From a virus, in the IMG/VR virus record IMGVR_UViG_3300010413_000219, positions 1-20,006 of that record: 20,006 bases of DNA; one strand, written 5' to 3'. A program made the translations under genes and the position numbers. The notes under the pieces are model-generated. The model saw only the letters and a list, made by a program, of their open reading frames with translations, was not told where the DNA came from and did no database searches. Positions 1 through 6,396 of this stretch are shown here, piece by piece; position 1 is the stretch's first letter, and each line of letters starts with the position of its first letter.

Positions 1-2
1 GT

Positions 3-134
3 ACTGTAAATAAAATTAGTTCACTTCGACACAATCCTCCGGATGATGTGATTATTGTTACGGGACAACCTAAGAATGGATTATTTAGAAGGACCGTTGA
101 AATTGATTGGCTTGAACAAATGGCAAGAGGATGA
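3..134 (+). CDS. C-terminal end of an unrecognised protein (cut by left edge)
   Basis: An open frame enters from the left edge and ends at TGA 132-134, giving the last 43 residues of a protein whose start lies outside the window. The visible part includes DDVIIVTGQPKNGLFRRTVE and ends WLEQMARG. I do not recognise it. Its stop overlaps the ATG of the next gene in an ATGA arrangement, the same coupling used through the following cassette, so it is probably the preceding gene of the same operon. It could be another modification enzyme or a virion gene; nothing visible decides this. Confidence 0.6.
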   Translation, partial: TVNKISSLRHNPPDDVIIVTGQPKNGLFRRTVEIDWLEQMARG

Positions 135-892
135 TGGAACCAATGTACGTCATATGTTTTTATTGGGAAGGTGATCGGTGGCAACGCAGGGTCAATCCGG
201 AAATTATATCTGATGAATCATATCGTAGACTTGCAGAGAAAACAGGGGATGTATCGTTGGAACTTGCTTCTAAATATGTAAACAATCTCTACCATGGAAT
301 AAAGAAGTTTGCTACCCGGGAATTTGAATTTATCTGTTTTACCAATGAAAATCTGAACCTTGTTGAGAACGTACAGAAGCGTGAATTTCCGATGATCACA
401 AAAACCGGGGTTCTCCCACGAATATTTATGTTCAGTCCAGAAGCCAATCTCTCGGAACGTCAGGTGCTCTGTTTGGACCTTGATGTGATGATCGTGGGTA
501 CTCTGGAGAAAATAATGGGGTATGATGGGCTGTTTTGTGCCCGAAGCAAATTCAAACCAGGTGAAGAATATAAACTGGATGGTGATGTGATGTCATTTCG
601 GGCAGGAGATCAGATTGCTCAATTGTTCTGGGATCCGTTTGTAGCCAACGTAAATGCTGCAGTTGAATTTACTCAGGGAAGAGAACGTTACTGGGTTCGT
701 CATATTGCAGATGAATTTGCAGATCGGTGGGATAATGTTGCTCCCGGTGCTGTACTGAGTTATAAATGGCATATTTCAAAGAAGGGAAGGAAACTTCCAC
801 CGGACGGAGCTTCAATAGTTTCTTTTCATGGGATACCCAGACCTCACCAGGTCAAAATACCGGAACTTAAAAAATTGTGGGATCATGAGTAA
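131..892 (+). CDS. GT8-like glycosyltransferase (GT-A fold)
   Basis: A 253-residue protein that probably transfers a sugar from a nucleotide-sugar donor. An N-terminal strand (YVICFYW) is followed near residues 112-120 by LCLDLDVMI, whose D116-x-D118 fits the metal-binding DxD of GT-A enzymes. Near the C-terminus FHGIPRPH (232-239) resembles the FxGxxKP element of GT8 enzymes. No signal peptide or membrane segment is seen, so it should be cytoplasmic. Three in-frame starts are possible (131, 134, 143). I keep 131 because it makes an ATGA overlap with the preceding stop and an AGAGG lies just before it. The later starts would sit better behind that AGAGG. Donor and acceptor cannot be read from sequence. 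First complete member of the cassette at 131-3889. Confidence 0.72.
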   Translation: MMEPMYVICFYWEGDRWQRRVNPEIISDESYRRLAEKTGDVSLELASKYVNNLYHGIKKFATREFEFICFTNENLNLVENVQKREFPMITKTGVLPRIFMFSPEANLSERQVLCLDLDVMIVGTLEKIMGYDGLFCARSKFKPGEEYKLDGDVMSFRAGDQIAQLFWDPFVANVNAAVEFTQGRERYWVRHIADEFADRWDNVAPGAVLSYKWHISKKGRKLPPDGASIVSFHGIPRPHQVKIPELKKLWDHE

Positions 893-1475
893 CCCTATCT
901 ACCATATAGCTCCAAAGAGAAGTGGTCATGCTTTTGTTGGAAACATGATCAAATCTTGGTGTCCTGGTAGGACCTATTATGATATGGAGGGACATAACCC
1001 GGCTCTTGACAGGGAGAATGGAATCAAGATATTACAGACCCGGGATTTTCTGAATTGGCTGGCTTCATATTCTACATATCATGATAATTGTGATAATCAA
1101 GCAAATACCAGACCCGTACGGGCTTGGTATCTTATTACAAGGTTTATGAATTCACACGATTCAGGTTTTGTAAGTATTGTCTATGATGATTTTGTAGTTG
1201 ATCAGCAATACCGTAAGAATATTTGTACAGCAATTGGTGGAACTTATGATGAAACTATGTTTCTACGGGTGACTGATAATGGAGACGGTAGTACTTTCGA
1301 TAAAATGGATTTTAATGGAAATGCTGATAAAATGAGAGTACTAATAAGGTACAGACAAGTTCCAAAGAAACTTTACGTCAATTTTTTCACCAGATACCCT
1401 TATTATCTGAAGTTTTATAAGAAGATATGTGATGACCCAGTTAAACTTGAATTTTTACAATCTATTGGATTATGA
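885..1475 (+). CDS. Sulfotransferase-like protein, short form
   Basis: A 196-residue protein with the layout of PAPS-dependent sulfotransferases. Residues 9-16 (APKRSGHA) sit where the 5'-phosphosulfate loop belongs. TRDFLNWLASY (52-62) matches the 3'-phosphate element, an Arg followed eight residues later by Ser. YDDFVVD (100-106) matches the later YEDL-type segment before the C-terminal helix. The frame stays open back to 828, but ATG 885 is chosen because it gives the protein-like start MSNPIYHIAP and an 8-base overlap with the previous gene; earlier starts would overlap it by over 60 bases. It is shorter than typical cellular sulfotransferases (about 250-350 residues), as is common for phage forms. 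The loop is degenerate, so a related nucleotide-binding role is possible. Confidence 0.6.
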   Translation: MSNPIYHIAPKRSGHAFVGNMIKSWCPGRTYYDMEGHNPALDRENGIKILQTRDFLNWLASYSTYHDNCDNQANTRPVRAWYLITRFMNSHDSGFVSIVYDDFVVDQQYRKNICTAIGGTYDETMFLRVTDNGDGSTFDKMDFNGNADKMRVLIRYRQVPKKLYVNFFTRYPYYLKFYKKICDDPVKLEFLQSIGL

Positions 1476-1705
1476 TTGAATTGGGTAAAAATATAGCATT
1501 GGCCAATTTCCTGATGAAATATGCAGAGAGAATAACAACTGCAGATGGAAATACCTACTATCGGTTTGATGGTTGGTTCCAGATGATTCCCGGAGATTAT
1601 GAATTCGTTTTCCATAGGGATAATTGGCCAGAGGATTTAAGTCAGTTTGTAACCAAAGCAGGATTGGGAGGTGACAATATACAAATAGAACAACCGGAGT
1701 TATGA
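1472..1705 (+). CDS. Small phage protein of unknown function (77 aa)
   Basis: A 77-residue acidic protein, ATGA-coupled on both sides (starts in the stop of the upstream gene; its own stop overlaps the next start at 1702). It has an N-terminal helix-like part (ALANFLMKYAERI), a Tyr/Phe-rich stretch (TYYRFDGWFQ) and a C-terminal segment FVFHRDNWPEDLSQFVTKAG. The last part recalls small alpha-beta phage proteins of the ABA-sandwich type, which often end in a FxxDW...LMxVVxKI pattern. That likeness is weak and by eye. Its place between two enzyme genes suggests a small partner or an old insertion, but no function is claimed. Confidence 0.6.
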   Translation: MIELGKNIALANFLMKYAERITTADGNTYYRFDGWFQMIPGDYEFVFHRDNWPEDLSQFVTKAGLGGDNIQIEQPEL

Positions 1706-2586
1706 TAAAACTATTGGCACACGATGCTTCATATGGTAACTGCGTTGGTATATACCATGCTCTGAAGAGGAATAGTTCTGTTCAGGTATACTTTCGGTAT
1801 AGGGACCGAAAGAAAATGTATGGTATGGTTCCACATAAGTTTGGTTATAAAAAGGCACTCCCGATCAGGAATCAAACAGTTGTTATTGTAGCAGGATGCA
1901 CTCTTGATGAAGTTCTTGAAATCTATGGAGAAAGTGTTTTGGATAACAAGAGAGTGAAGGTTATCCTAACTGATACTTATTATCGTGTACACCATGAAAG
2001 ATTAGACTCTTTAATGGAGGGAATGCAAATATATTGTATGCCTGATCTTTCCCGGTTCTGTTCATTACCTCATAAGATATTCTATCATCCTATGGAAATA
2101 TCAGTTCCTGACAGGAAGGAAAAGAAATTGACGATTTCTCATTCTCCATTCATTGAATCAAAGAAAAAAGTAAAAGGGACTGAACTAATTGAGAAGGCCA
2201 TACAGAATCTTTCAGAAGAATATGATCTGAACTATAAATGTATCATGCATGTAATATGGAAGAGATCTGTTCATATCAAGGCACGATCTCATATTTTCAT
2301 CGATCAGGTTTTGAGTCCGAATGGAGATGCCTGGGCAGGTGGAATAGGAAAATCTGGATTGGAAGCAATGTTGGCAGGTTGTTTAACATTCACTTCTGGA
2401 GAGGTTCATTTCCCAGATTCTGAAATACCAGATTGCCCTGTGGTTTGGGTGACTCCAGAAAATCTCCAGGATAAGTTGCAGTATTACCTTGATCATCCTA
2501 CCGAACGTAAGGATCTTGCCGCTGAACAAAAAGAATGGGCTAAGACATATTTGAATTATGAATTTCAATCATTATACCTGAGATGA
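1702..2586 (+). CDS. GT-B glycosyltransferase (GT4-like)
   Basis: A 294-residue protein whose C-terminal half looks like the donor-binding domain of group 1 glycosyltransferases. ISHSPFIESKKKVKGTEL (145-162) matches the common HSP...KGT stretch at the start of that domain. GKSGLEAMLAG (216-226) fits the E-x7-E region that contacts the donor ribose or diphosphate, and the helix after the Pro-Val-Val-Trp-Val strand (247-251) is also typical. The N-terminal half is shorter than usual, so this is a compact enzyme. No secretion signal is visible; it should be cytoplasmic. It overlaps both neighbours by four bases. Sugar and acceptor are unknown. Confidence 0.7.
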   Translation: MIKLLAHDASYGNCVGIYHALKRNSSVQVYFRYRDRKKMYGMVPHKFGYKKALPIRNQTVVIVAGCTLDEVLEIYGESVLDNKRVKVILTDTYYRVHHERLDSLMEGMQIYCMPDLSRFCSLPHKIFYHPMEISVPDRKEKKLTISHSPFIESKKKVKGTELIEKAIQNLSEEYDLNYKCIMHVIWKRSVHIKARSHIFIDQVLSPNGDAWAGGIGKSGLEAMLAGCLTFTSGEVHFPDSEIPDCPVVWVTPENLQDKLQYYLDHPTERKDLAAEQKEWAKTYLNYEFQSLYLR

Positions 2587-3176
2587 TAGACTACGAAAAA
2601 ATATATAATAGTCCTACATCTACAAAAAAGGTGGATGCTTCATGGGAGCGATACATGGTTCCTTCCGGTGAGGATAAAACCCGGGAAAGGTATGAATGGT
2701 CTGTTTCCCACCTGCATGGTTCAGTTCTGGATATAGGGGCAGGTGATGGATTTGGAGCATACCTGATGTTACAAAGACCGGATATTTACAGTATAACATG
2801 TCTGGAAGTCCAAAAGAAAGCAATTGAGCAAATGAAAAAGCACCTGAATGGAAGTGGTGTTGAAATTATCCAGGGAGCTATTGAGTATGTGAGTCTGGGA
2901 AAAGGATTTGACAGCGTTCATTGTGGTCATACTTTAGAGCATGTTGAACATTTCGGATTGGCAATGGAAGGAATAATGAGACATGCCATGAACCGGATTG
3001 TTATTTCAGTTCCACTAAATGGTGGAATTAATGGAATGCATCTGAGAGAATTTACTTCCAAAGATCAGGTGATAGAATTGATGAAAGGATATTTCCATGT
3101 AATTGGATTTAAAGAATTTAGGAAGGATAACAGAGTTAGTAGTTTAGTAGTAATAGGAAATAAAAGAACAATATGA
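2583..3176 (+). CDS. Class I SAM-dependent methyltransferase
   Basis: A 197-residue methyltransferase. Motif I is VLDIGAGDGFG (48-58), the SAM-binding glycine loop. Glu75 in CLEVQ is the acidic residue expected at the end of the second strand. DSVHCGHTLEHV (110-121) matches the motif IV region of Methyltransf_11/25-type enzymes, in which a His is often retained. No DNA-methyltransferase motif (DPPY/NPPY) is present, so a small-molecule, glycan or protein substrate is more likely than DNA. It sits between a glycosyltransferase and a sulfotransferase gene with four-base overlaps on both sides, which makes sugar O-methylation a reasonable inference. Confidence 0.82.
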   Translation: MIDYEKIYNSPTSTKKVDASWERYMVPSGEDKTRERYEWSVSHLHGSVLDIGAGDGFGAYLMLQRPDIYSITCLEVQKKAIEQMKKHLNGSGVEIIQGAIEYVSLGKGFDSVHCGHTLEHVEHFGLAMEGIMRHAMNRIVISVPLNGGINGMHLREFTSKDQVIELMKGYFHVIGFKEFRKDNRVSSLVVIGNKRTI

Positions 3177-3889
3177 ATGCACCAATCTTAATCACAGGCT
3201 GTGCACGTTCTGGTACCTCAATGGTGGCAGGGATTATTAATATATGTGGAGCATTTGGAGGGGATATGTCCGGACCTACTCCTAATAATAGGAAAGGGAT
3301 GTTTGAAAATGCCCGTATCCGGAATGCAATTGTGAAGCCTTATTACAGATCGATTGGAGTGGATCCACTCGGGCAGTATCCATTACCGGATATAAATAAT
3401 CTACGGTTTCCTGCTGATTGGCAGAATAGAGTAGAAACTGTAATGAAAGAAGAAGGTTATAAAGATGGACCGTGGATGTACAAAGGGGCCAAAATGTGTC
3501 AACATTGGACTGTGTGGCACTTTGCTTTTCCGAATGCCAAGTGGGTGATTGTACGAAGGAAGACTCCTGATATCATTAGGAGTTGTATGCATACCAATTT
3601 CATGAGGGCGTTTCAGAAACCTGCAAACCAGAAAGCTGTTCGTGCTAAAAATGAATATGAAGGTTGGCTCTGGTGGGTTCATCAGCATGAGTTTCGATTT
3701 ATAGAAATGATGCAGGAAGGGCTCAACACAGATATCGTATGGCCAGACCGTATGGTAGATGGAGATTTCAGGCAAATGCAACAAATGATAGAATGGCTCG
3801 GATTGGAATGGAAAGAAAAGGAAGTAAAAGAATTTATAGAGCCACAATTATGGAAAGCAAAACAAGGATTTAAAACCGTGAAACCATGA
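3173..3889 (+). CDS. Sulfotransferase family protein
   Basis: A 238-residue protein with clear sulfotransferase signatures. The N-terminal phosphate loop is ITGCARSGTSMVAGI (7-21), the GxxRSGTS form of the 5'-phosphosulfate loop. KGMFENARI (41-49) is the usual segment after it. KWVIVRRKTPDIIRS (123-137) is the strand and 3'-phosphate element, with Arg129 and Ser137 at the expected spacing. The expected reaction is sulfuryl transfer from PAPS to a hydroxyl, most likely on a sugar given the neighbours. It is distinct from the shorter sulfotransferase-like protein at 885-1475, which it resembles only in the two motifs. Its stop overlaps the first connector gene (ATGA at 3886-3889), so enzyme and virion genes share a transcript. 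Confidence 0.8.
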   Translation: MNAPILITGCARSGTSMVAGIINICGAFGGDMSGPTPNNRKGMFENARIRNAIVKPYYRSIGVDPLGQYPLPDINNLRFPADWQNRVETVMKEEGYKDGPWMYKGAKMCQHWTVWHFAFPNAKWVIVRRKTPDIIRSCMHTNFMRAFQKPANQKAVRAKNEYEGWLWWVHQHEFRFIEMMQEGLNTDIVWPDRMVDGDFRQMQQMIEWLGLEWKEKEVKEFIEPQLWKAKQGFKTVKP

Positions 3890-4260
3890 GCAGAAGAACA
3901 GATGCAACGAGAGTTAAAGCGATCTATTCAACATCGTTGACAAATTTTGCTGTTGAAAGTTATATAGATGTAGCTGCAGATATAGTTGATGAATTGGACA
4001 GTGATACTACTCTTGGAGATACCAGATTGGAATTAATCGAGCGATATTTGACTGCACATCTGATTGCCTTTACCAACGAAAGAATTGGTATCAGGGAGAA
4101 AATTGGTGATGCCGAAATTACTTATGCTGGTAAGTTCGGGGAAGAGATTATGGGGACACCATGGGGTCAGACTGCTGCAATGTTAGATACTTCAGGAACT
4201 TTGAGGTCTATTGGTAAAAGAAAAATTTCAATCAAAGCAATTACAAGTTTTGACACATGA
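3886..4260 (+). CDS. Head-tail connector/adaptor protein (DUF4054/gp6-like)
   Basis: A 124-residue mostly helical protein. The run RYLTAHLIAF (53-62), then a Gly-rich linker and MGTPWGQTAAMLDTSGTL (92-109), matches the pattern of DUF4054/HK97 gp6-like connectors, which have LAAHLL helices followed by a TPYGQ segment. These proteins form a ring under the portal and link head to tail. Placement supports it: the head-closure, gp10-like, terminator and tail tube genes follow in the standard order. ATGA overlaps on both sides. Identity rests on motif and gene order, not on a database hit. Confidence 0.72.
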   Translation: MSRRTDATRVKAIYSTSLTNFAVESYIDVAADIVDELDSDTTLGDTRLELIERYLTAHLIAFTNERIGIREKIGDAEITYAGKFGEEIMGTPWGQTAAMLDTSGTLRSIGKRKISIKAITSFDT

Positions 4261-4664
4261 GCACACCTGCATTCATATCAAAGCACTTCAAGCAGACAAT
4301 TGTTTATTGGGCTGCACCGGTACCTGATGGTTATGGAGGACATACCTATACAGCACCAGTTGAATTGGATTGCCGTATAGAGGAAGTAATTGAAATCATT
4401 CAATCTGAAATGGATGAAGAGATTATTTCCCGGGCTGCAGCTTATCTGGATCGTCAGTTGGACAGAGGAGGATATGTCTACGTTGGTACCCTTGATGATT
4501 CTGTGATTGATGATTCAGCTGCCTCTGAGGATCCCAAGAATGTAGAAGGGGCCATGGTGATTTTGGCAAATGAGAAGATACCGAGGTTGGGAAGCAACTC
4601 TGAATTTATGTATAAAGTTTATTTGAATGTAACTAAAGAACTCAGACCACCTTATGTGAAATAA
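4257..4664 (+). CDS. Head closure / stopper protein
   Basis: A 135-residue beta-rich protein. The N-terminal part (FKQTIVYWAAPVPDGYGG, then a Cys-Arg-Ile-Glu strand) has the look of phage head-tail joining or stopper proteins, where a strand with YW, a DGYGG turn and a C-R-I/W strand are common. Such proteins cap the connector after DNA packaging. A helical, acidic insertion in the middle (about 44-70, EEVIEIIQSEMDEEIISRAA) is longer than I would expect. It lies exactly between the adaptor and gp10-like genes, overlapping the first and one base from the second. Confidence 0.62.
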   Translation: MSTPAFISKHFKQTIVYWAAPVPDGYGGHTYTAPVELDCRIEEVIEIIQSEMDEEIISRAAAYLDRQLDRGGYVYVGTLDDSVIDDSAASEDPKNVEGAMVILANEKIPRLGSNSEFMYKVYLNVTKELRPPYVK

Positions 4665-4665
4665 A

Positions 4666-5160
4666 ATGGCACTTACACCAGGAACATATAATAAGATCAC
4701 CGGATATGCTCAACAGACCCGGTTATTGGGAATTGAGAAAGTTACTTCCAATCTTGAATCGGTATTTCGTACACTGAAGGTTGGAAGCAGACTTTCAATG
4801 GAGAGAATGATGATCTTGTTACGTGGTGCAATGGATAAAGAAGCTCCAAAGATTCCTGTTGATCTGGGTAAACTCAGGGCAAGTTGGTTTACCAAGTTTG
4901 TAAATGTGGGAGCTGTCCATGGAGTGATCTTTGGTTTCAGTGCAAACTACGCTTTGTATGTTCATGAAATGGTGGGTGCCGATTTTGTCACTCCTCGTTG
5001 GAGATATGGTCCCGGACCTGGAAAGAAACGCTGGTATGTGCCAAGACCTGGAGCAGGGCCAAAGTTCATGGAAACTCACATGAAGAGATTGGAGCCCAAG
5101 TTTTATGATATACTATTAACAGAATTTAGAGAACGAATCAGAAACCAGACAAGACTATGA
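4666..5160 (+). CDS. HK97 gp10-like tail completion protein
   Basis: A 164-residue protein of the HK97-gp10-like type, a neck/tail completion component. Visible signatures are a helix followed by APKIPVDLGKLRASW (62-76), which matches the family's APVDTGxLRxS, then ANYALYVHEMVG (95-106), matching YAxYVHE, and a C-terminal PKFMETHMK (137-145), matching the family's KFLExA. A Pro/Gly/Arg-rich loop (about 107-135) separates the last two. Start at 4666 lies one base after the previous stop; the stop overlaps the next start by ATGA. Confidence 0.82.
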   Translation: MALTPGTYNKITGYAQQTRLLGIEKVTSNLESVFRTLKVGSRLSMERMMILLRGAMDKEAPKIPVDLGKLRASWFTKFVNVGAVHGVIFGFSANYALYVHEMVGADFVTPRWRYGPGPGKKRWYVPRPGAGPKFMETHMKRLEPKFYDILLTEFRERIRNQTRL

Positions 5161-5549
5161 ATTTTGCAAGTGAGGATATTAAGGATATGCTTGAGGATAG
5201 TACTTTGGGATTAACATTCGCAAGCAATCTGTTTATCGGTAGAAATCCAAAATCACCGGATAATACCGTAACAATCTTTGATACCGAAGGGTTTGCTCCA
5301 GAGCCTACTTTGGACAAAGATGTGATGTTGTACAATAGTTCGGTCATGCTTCATATCCGGAATAATAAATATGAAGTAGGATTGACATTAGCACATAATA
5401 TAATGGACCATCTACATTCCCGGGCACAAGAAGAATGGAATGGTACGCTATATACAGCCATCCGTGCAGCAGGTGAACCTGCCCTGTTGAGTTGGGATGA
5501 CAACGAGAGAGCTATTTTCAGTATTAACTTTAATATGAAAAGGAGGTAA
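5157..5549 (+). CDS. Tail terminator / minor capsid-like protein
   Basis: A 130-residue protein in the position of the tail terminator, directly before the tail tube gene. It has an N-terminal helix (SEDIKDMLED), the strand set LFIGRNPKSPDNTVTIFDT, a central strand VMLHIRNNKYEVGL followed by an amphipathic helix (AHNIMDHLHSRAQ), and a last strand IFSINFNMKRR. This order is usual for tail terminator and Minor_capsid-type proteins that form a ring at the top of the tail. Its last two Arg codons (AGG AGG) double as the Shine-Dalgarno site of the tail tube gene. Confidence 0.66.
   Translation: MNFASEDIKDMLEDSTLGLTFASNLFIGRNPKSPDNTVTIFDTEGFAPEPTLDKDVMLYNSSVMLHIRNNKYEVGLTLAHNIMDHLHSRAQEEWNGTLYTAIRAAGEPALLSWDDNERAIFSINFNMKRR
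5541..5546 (+). promoter_or_regulatory. Strong Shine-Dalgarno site of the tail tube gene
   Basis: AGGAGG lies five bases before the ATG at 5552. It is the only perfect consensus site I found ahead of a gene start in this window; most other starts rely on overlap with the upstream stop or have AT-rich leaders. It fits the high copy number of tail tube subunits. Confidence 0.8.
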
Positions 5550-5551
5550 AT

Positions 5552-5980
5552 ATGGCTAGCAATGCAGTTGCCGGTGTCGGCACTAGTTTTAGACGGTACA
5601 GCGGAGGAGCCTGGGCAGCACTTGCCGAGGTGAATTCAATTTCTGGACCATCTATGACCCGGGACTTCATTGATGTGACTTCTCTTGACTCCACAGGGGG
5701 TTACCGGGAGTTCATCACTGGTTTCCGGGATGCAGGTACTATCCAGCTTACCATGAACTTCACAAGAGCTACGTTCGATCTAATGAAGACCGACTTTGAG
5801 AGTTCCACTGCCGTATCGTACGAAATCGTACTTTCTGATAGTGAGAATACCTCACTGGAGTTCGAAGGTTTGGTAACTGAGATTCCGCTAGAGATATCTG
5901 CTGACGATAAGATTACCGCTTCGGTAACAATTAAGATTTCCGGAGAAGTAACTGTCAACAGTGGATCAGGCTCTGGATAA
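5552..5980 (+). CDS. Major tail tube protein
   Basis: A 142-residue beta-rich protein with the lambda gpV/TP901-type tail tube pattern. Residues 37-51 (RDFIDVTSLDSTGGY) are the hallmark DVTS...STGG strand-turn, followed by the REF..G and GTIQLTMNF strand pair. The C-terminal part ends with alternating strands (KITASVTIKISGEVTV) and a short Gly/Ser tail. Hundreds of copies polymerise into the tail tube around the tape measure. The gene has a perfect AGGAGG and a base composition nearer 50% G+C over much of its length, against clearly AT-richer neighbours, as expected of a highly translated gene. A hairpin follows the stop. Confidence 0.88.
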   Translation: MASNAVAGVGTSFRRYSGGAWAALAEVNSISGPSMTRDFIDVTSLDSTGGYREFITGFRDAGTIQLTMNFTRATFDLMKTDFESSTAVSYEIVLSDSENTSLEFEGLVTEIPLEISADDKITASVTIKISGEVTVNSGSGSG

Positions 5981-5987
5981 GAATATC

Positions 5988-6020
5988 AATAACTAACCTT
6001 AATCATGGGTTAGTTATTTT
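5988..6020 (+). terminator. Possible terminator/attenuator after the tail tube gene
   Basis: AATAACTAACC (5988-5998) pairs perfectly with GGTTAGTTATT (6008-6018) across a nine-base loop, giving an 11-bp stem ending in a short T-rich stretch (ATTTT). The stem is AT-rich and the T-tract is short, so termination is likely partial. It sits in the only gap of any size in the tail module (5981-6052), between the highly expressed tube gene and the chaperone genes needed in small amounts. Confidence 0.55.
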
Positions 6021-6052
6021 AATGAATTGTTAATCAAACTAATCAAGTTGAA

Positions 6053-6370
6053 ATGGATACAATCACTTACAAAAAGCAAAAATTACCAATCAAGATTGGG
6101 TACTTCGCAATCAAAATGATGCAGAAGGAGTACAACAAGAACCTGAATGATGTACAGGGTGATCTGGAAGCTTACGAACCACTTTTATACTACTCCCTGA
6201 TGCAGGGACACAAATTAGCCGGAAAGGAATTCAAATTTACAATGGAGGATATGGAGCAAATCCTTGATGAATGTTTTTTTGATTTTGCATCTAAAGTAAC
6301 AACTTTTTTCCCGGATGATATCGTGGAAAAGATGATGGAGGGGGTGGGGAAGAACAAACAAGAGAAGTAG
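6053..6370 (+). CDS. Tail assembly chaperone, upstream frame (gpG-like)
   Basis: A 105-residue helical, acidic-to-neutral protein between the tail tube and tape measure genes, where siphoviruses carry paired chaperones that coat the tape measure during tail assembly (lambda G and GT). It begins with a short strand pair (TITYKKQKLPIKIGYFA) and continues as helices, including MEDMEQILDECFFDFASKV (80-98). It has no Shine-Dalgarno site; the leader is AT-rich. A G-rich run near its 3' end lies in the only region where a -1 shift could join it to the next frame. Role is assigned from position, size and the overlapping-frame arrangement. Confidence 0.72.
   Translation: MDTITYKKQKLPIKIGYFAIKMMQKEYNKNLNDVQGDLEAYEPLLYYSLMQGHKLAGKEFKFTMEDMEQILDECFFDFASKVTTFFPDDIVEKMMEGVGKNKQEK
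6338..6352 (+). other. Probable -1 ribosomal frameshift region
   Basis: The zero frame reads GAG GGG GTG GGG AAG. In the -1 frame there is a stop at 6316-6318 and then an open path from 6319 to 6813, while the zero frame stops at 6368-6370, so any shift must fall between 6319 and 6367. The run GGGGGTGGGG (6340-6349) allows a glycine tRNA to slip back one base on G GGG at 6340-6343 or 6346-6349. It is not the classic lambda GGGAAAG heptamer. Slipping at 6343 would give a fusion of 253 residues. Confidence 0.6.
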
Positions 6371-6396
6371 ATATCGATAAAATCTGTGGCTTTGCA

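Noticed and set aside
828-884. Longer start for the sulfotransferase-like gene
   Set aside because: The extra 19 residues are an out-of-frame reading of the glycosyltransferase 3' end; ATG 885 gives the usual short overlap.
3401-3847. 148-residue minus-strand open frame opposite the sulfotransferase gene
   Set aside because: It is antisense to a gene with clear motifs, is rich in His, Phe and Pro as expected of a shadow frame, and has no neighbours on its strand.
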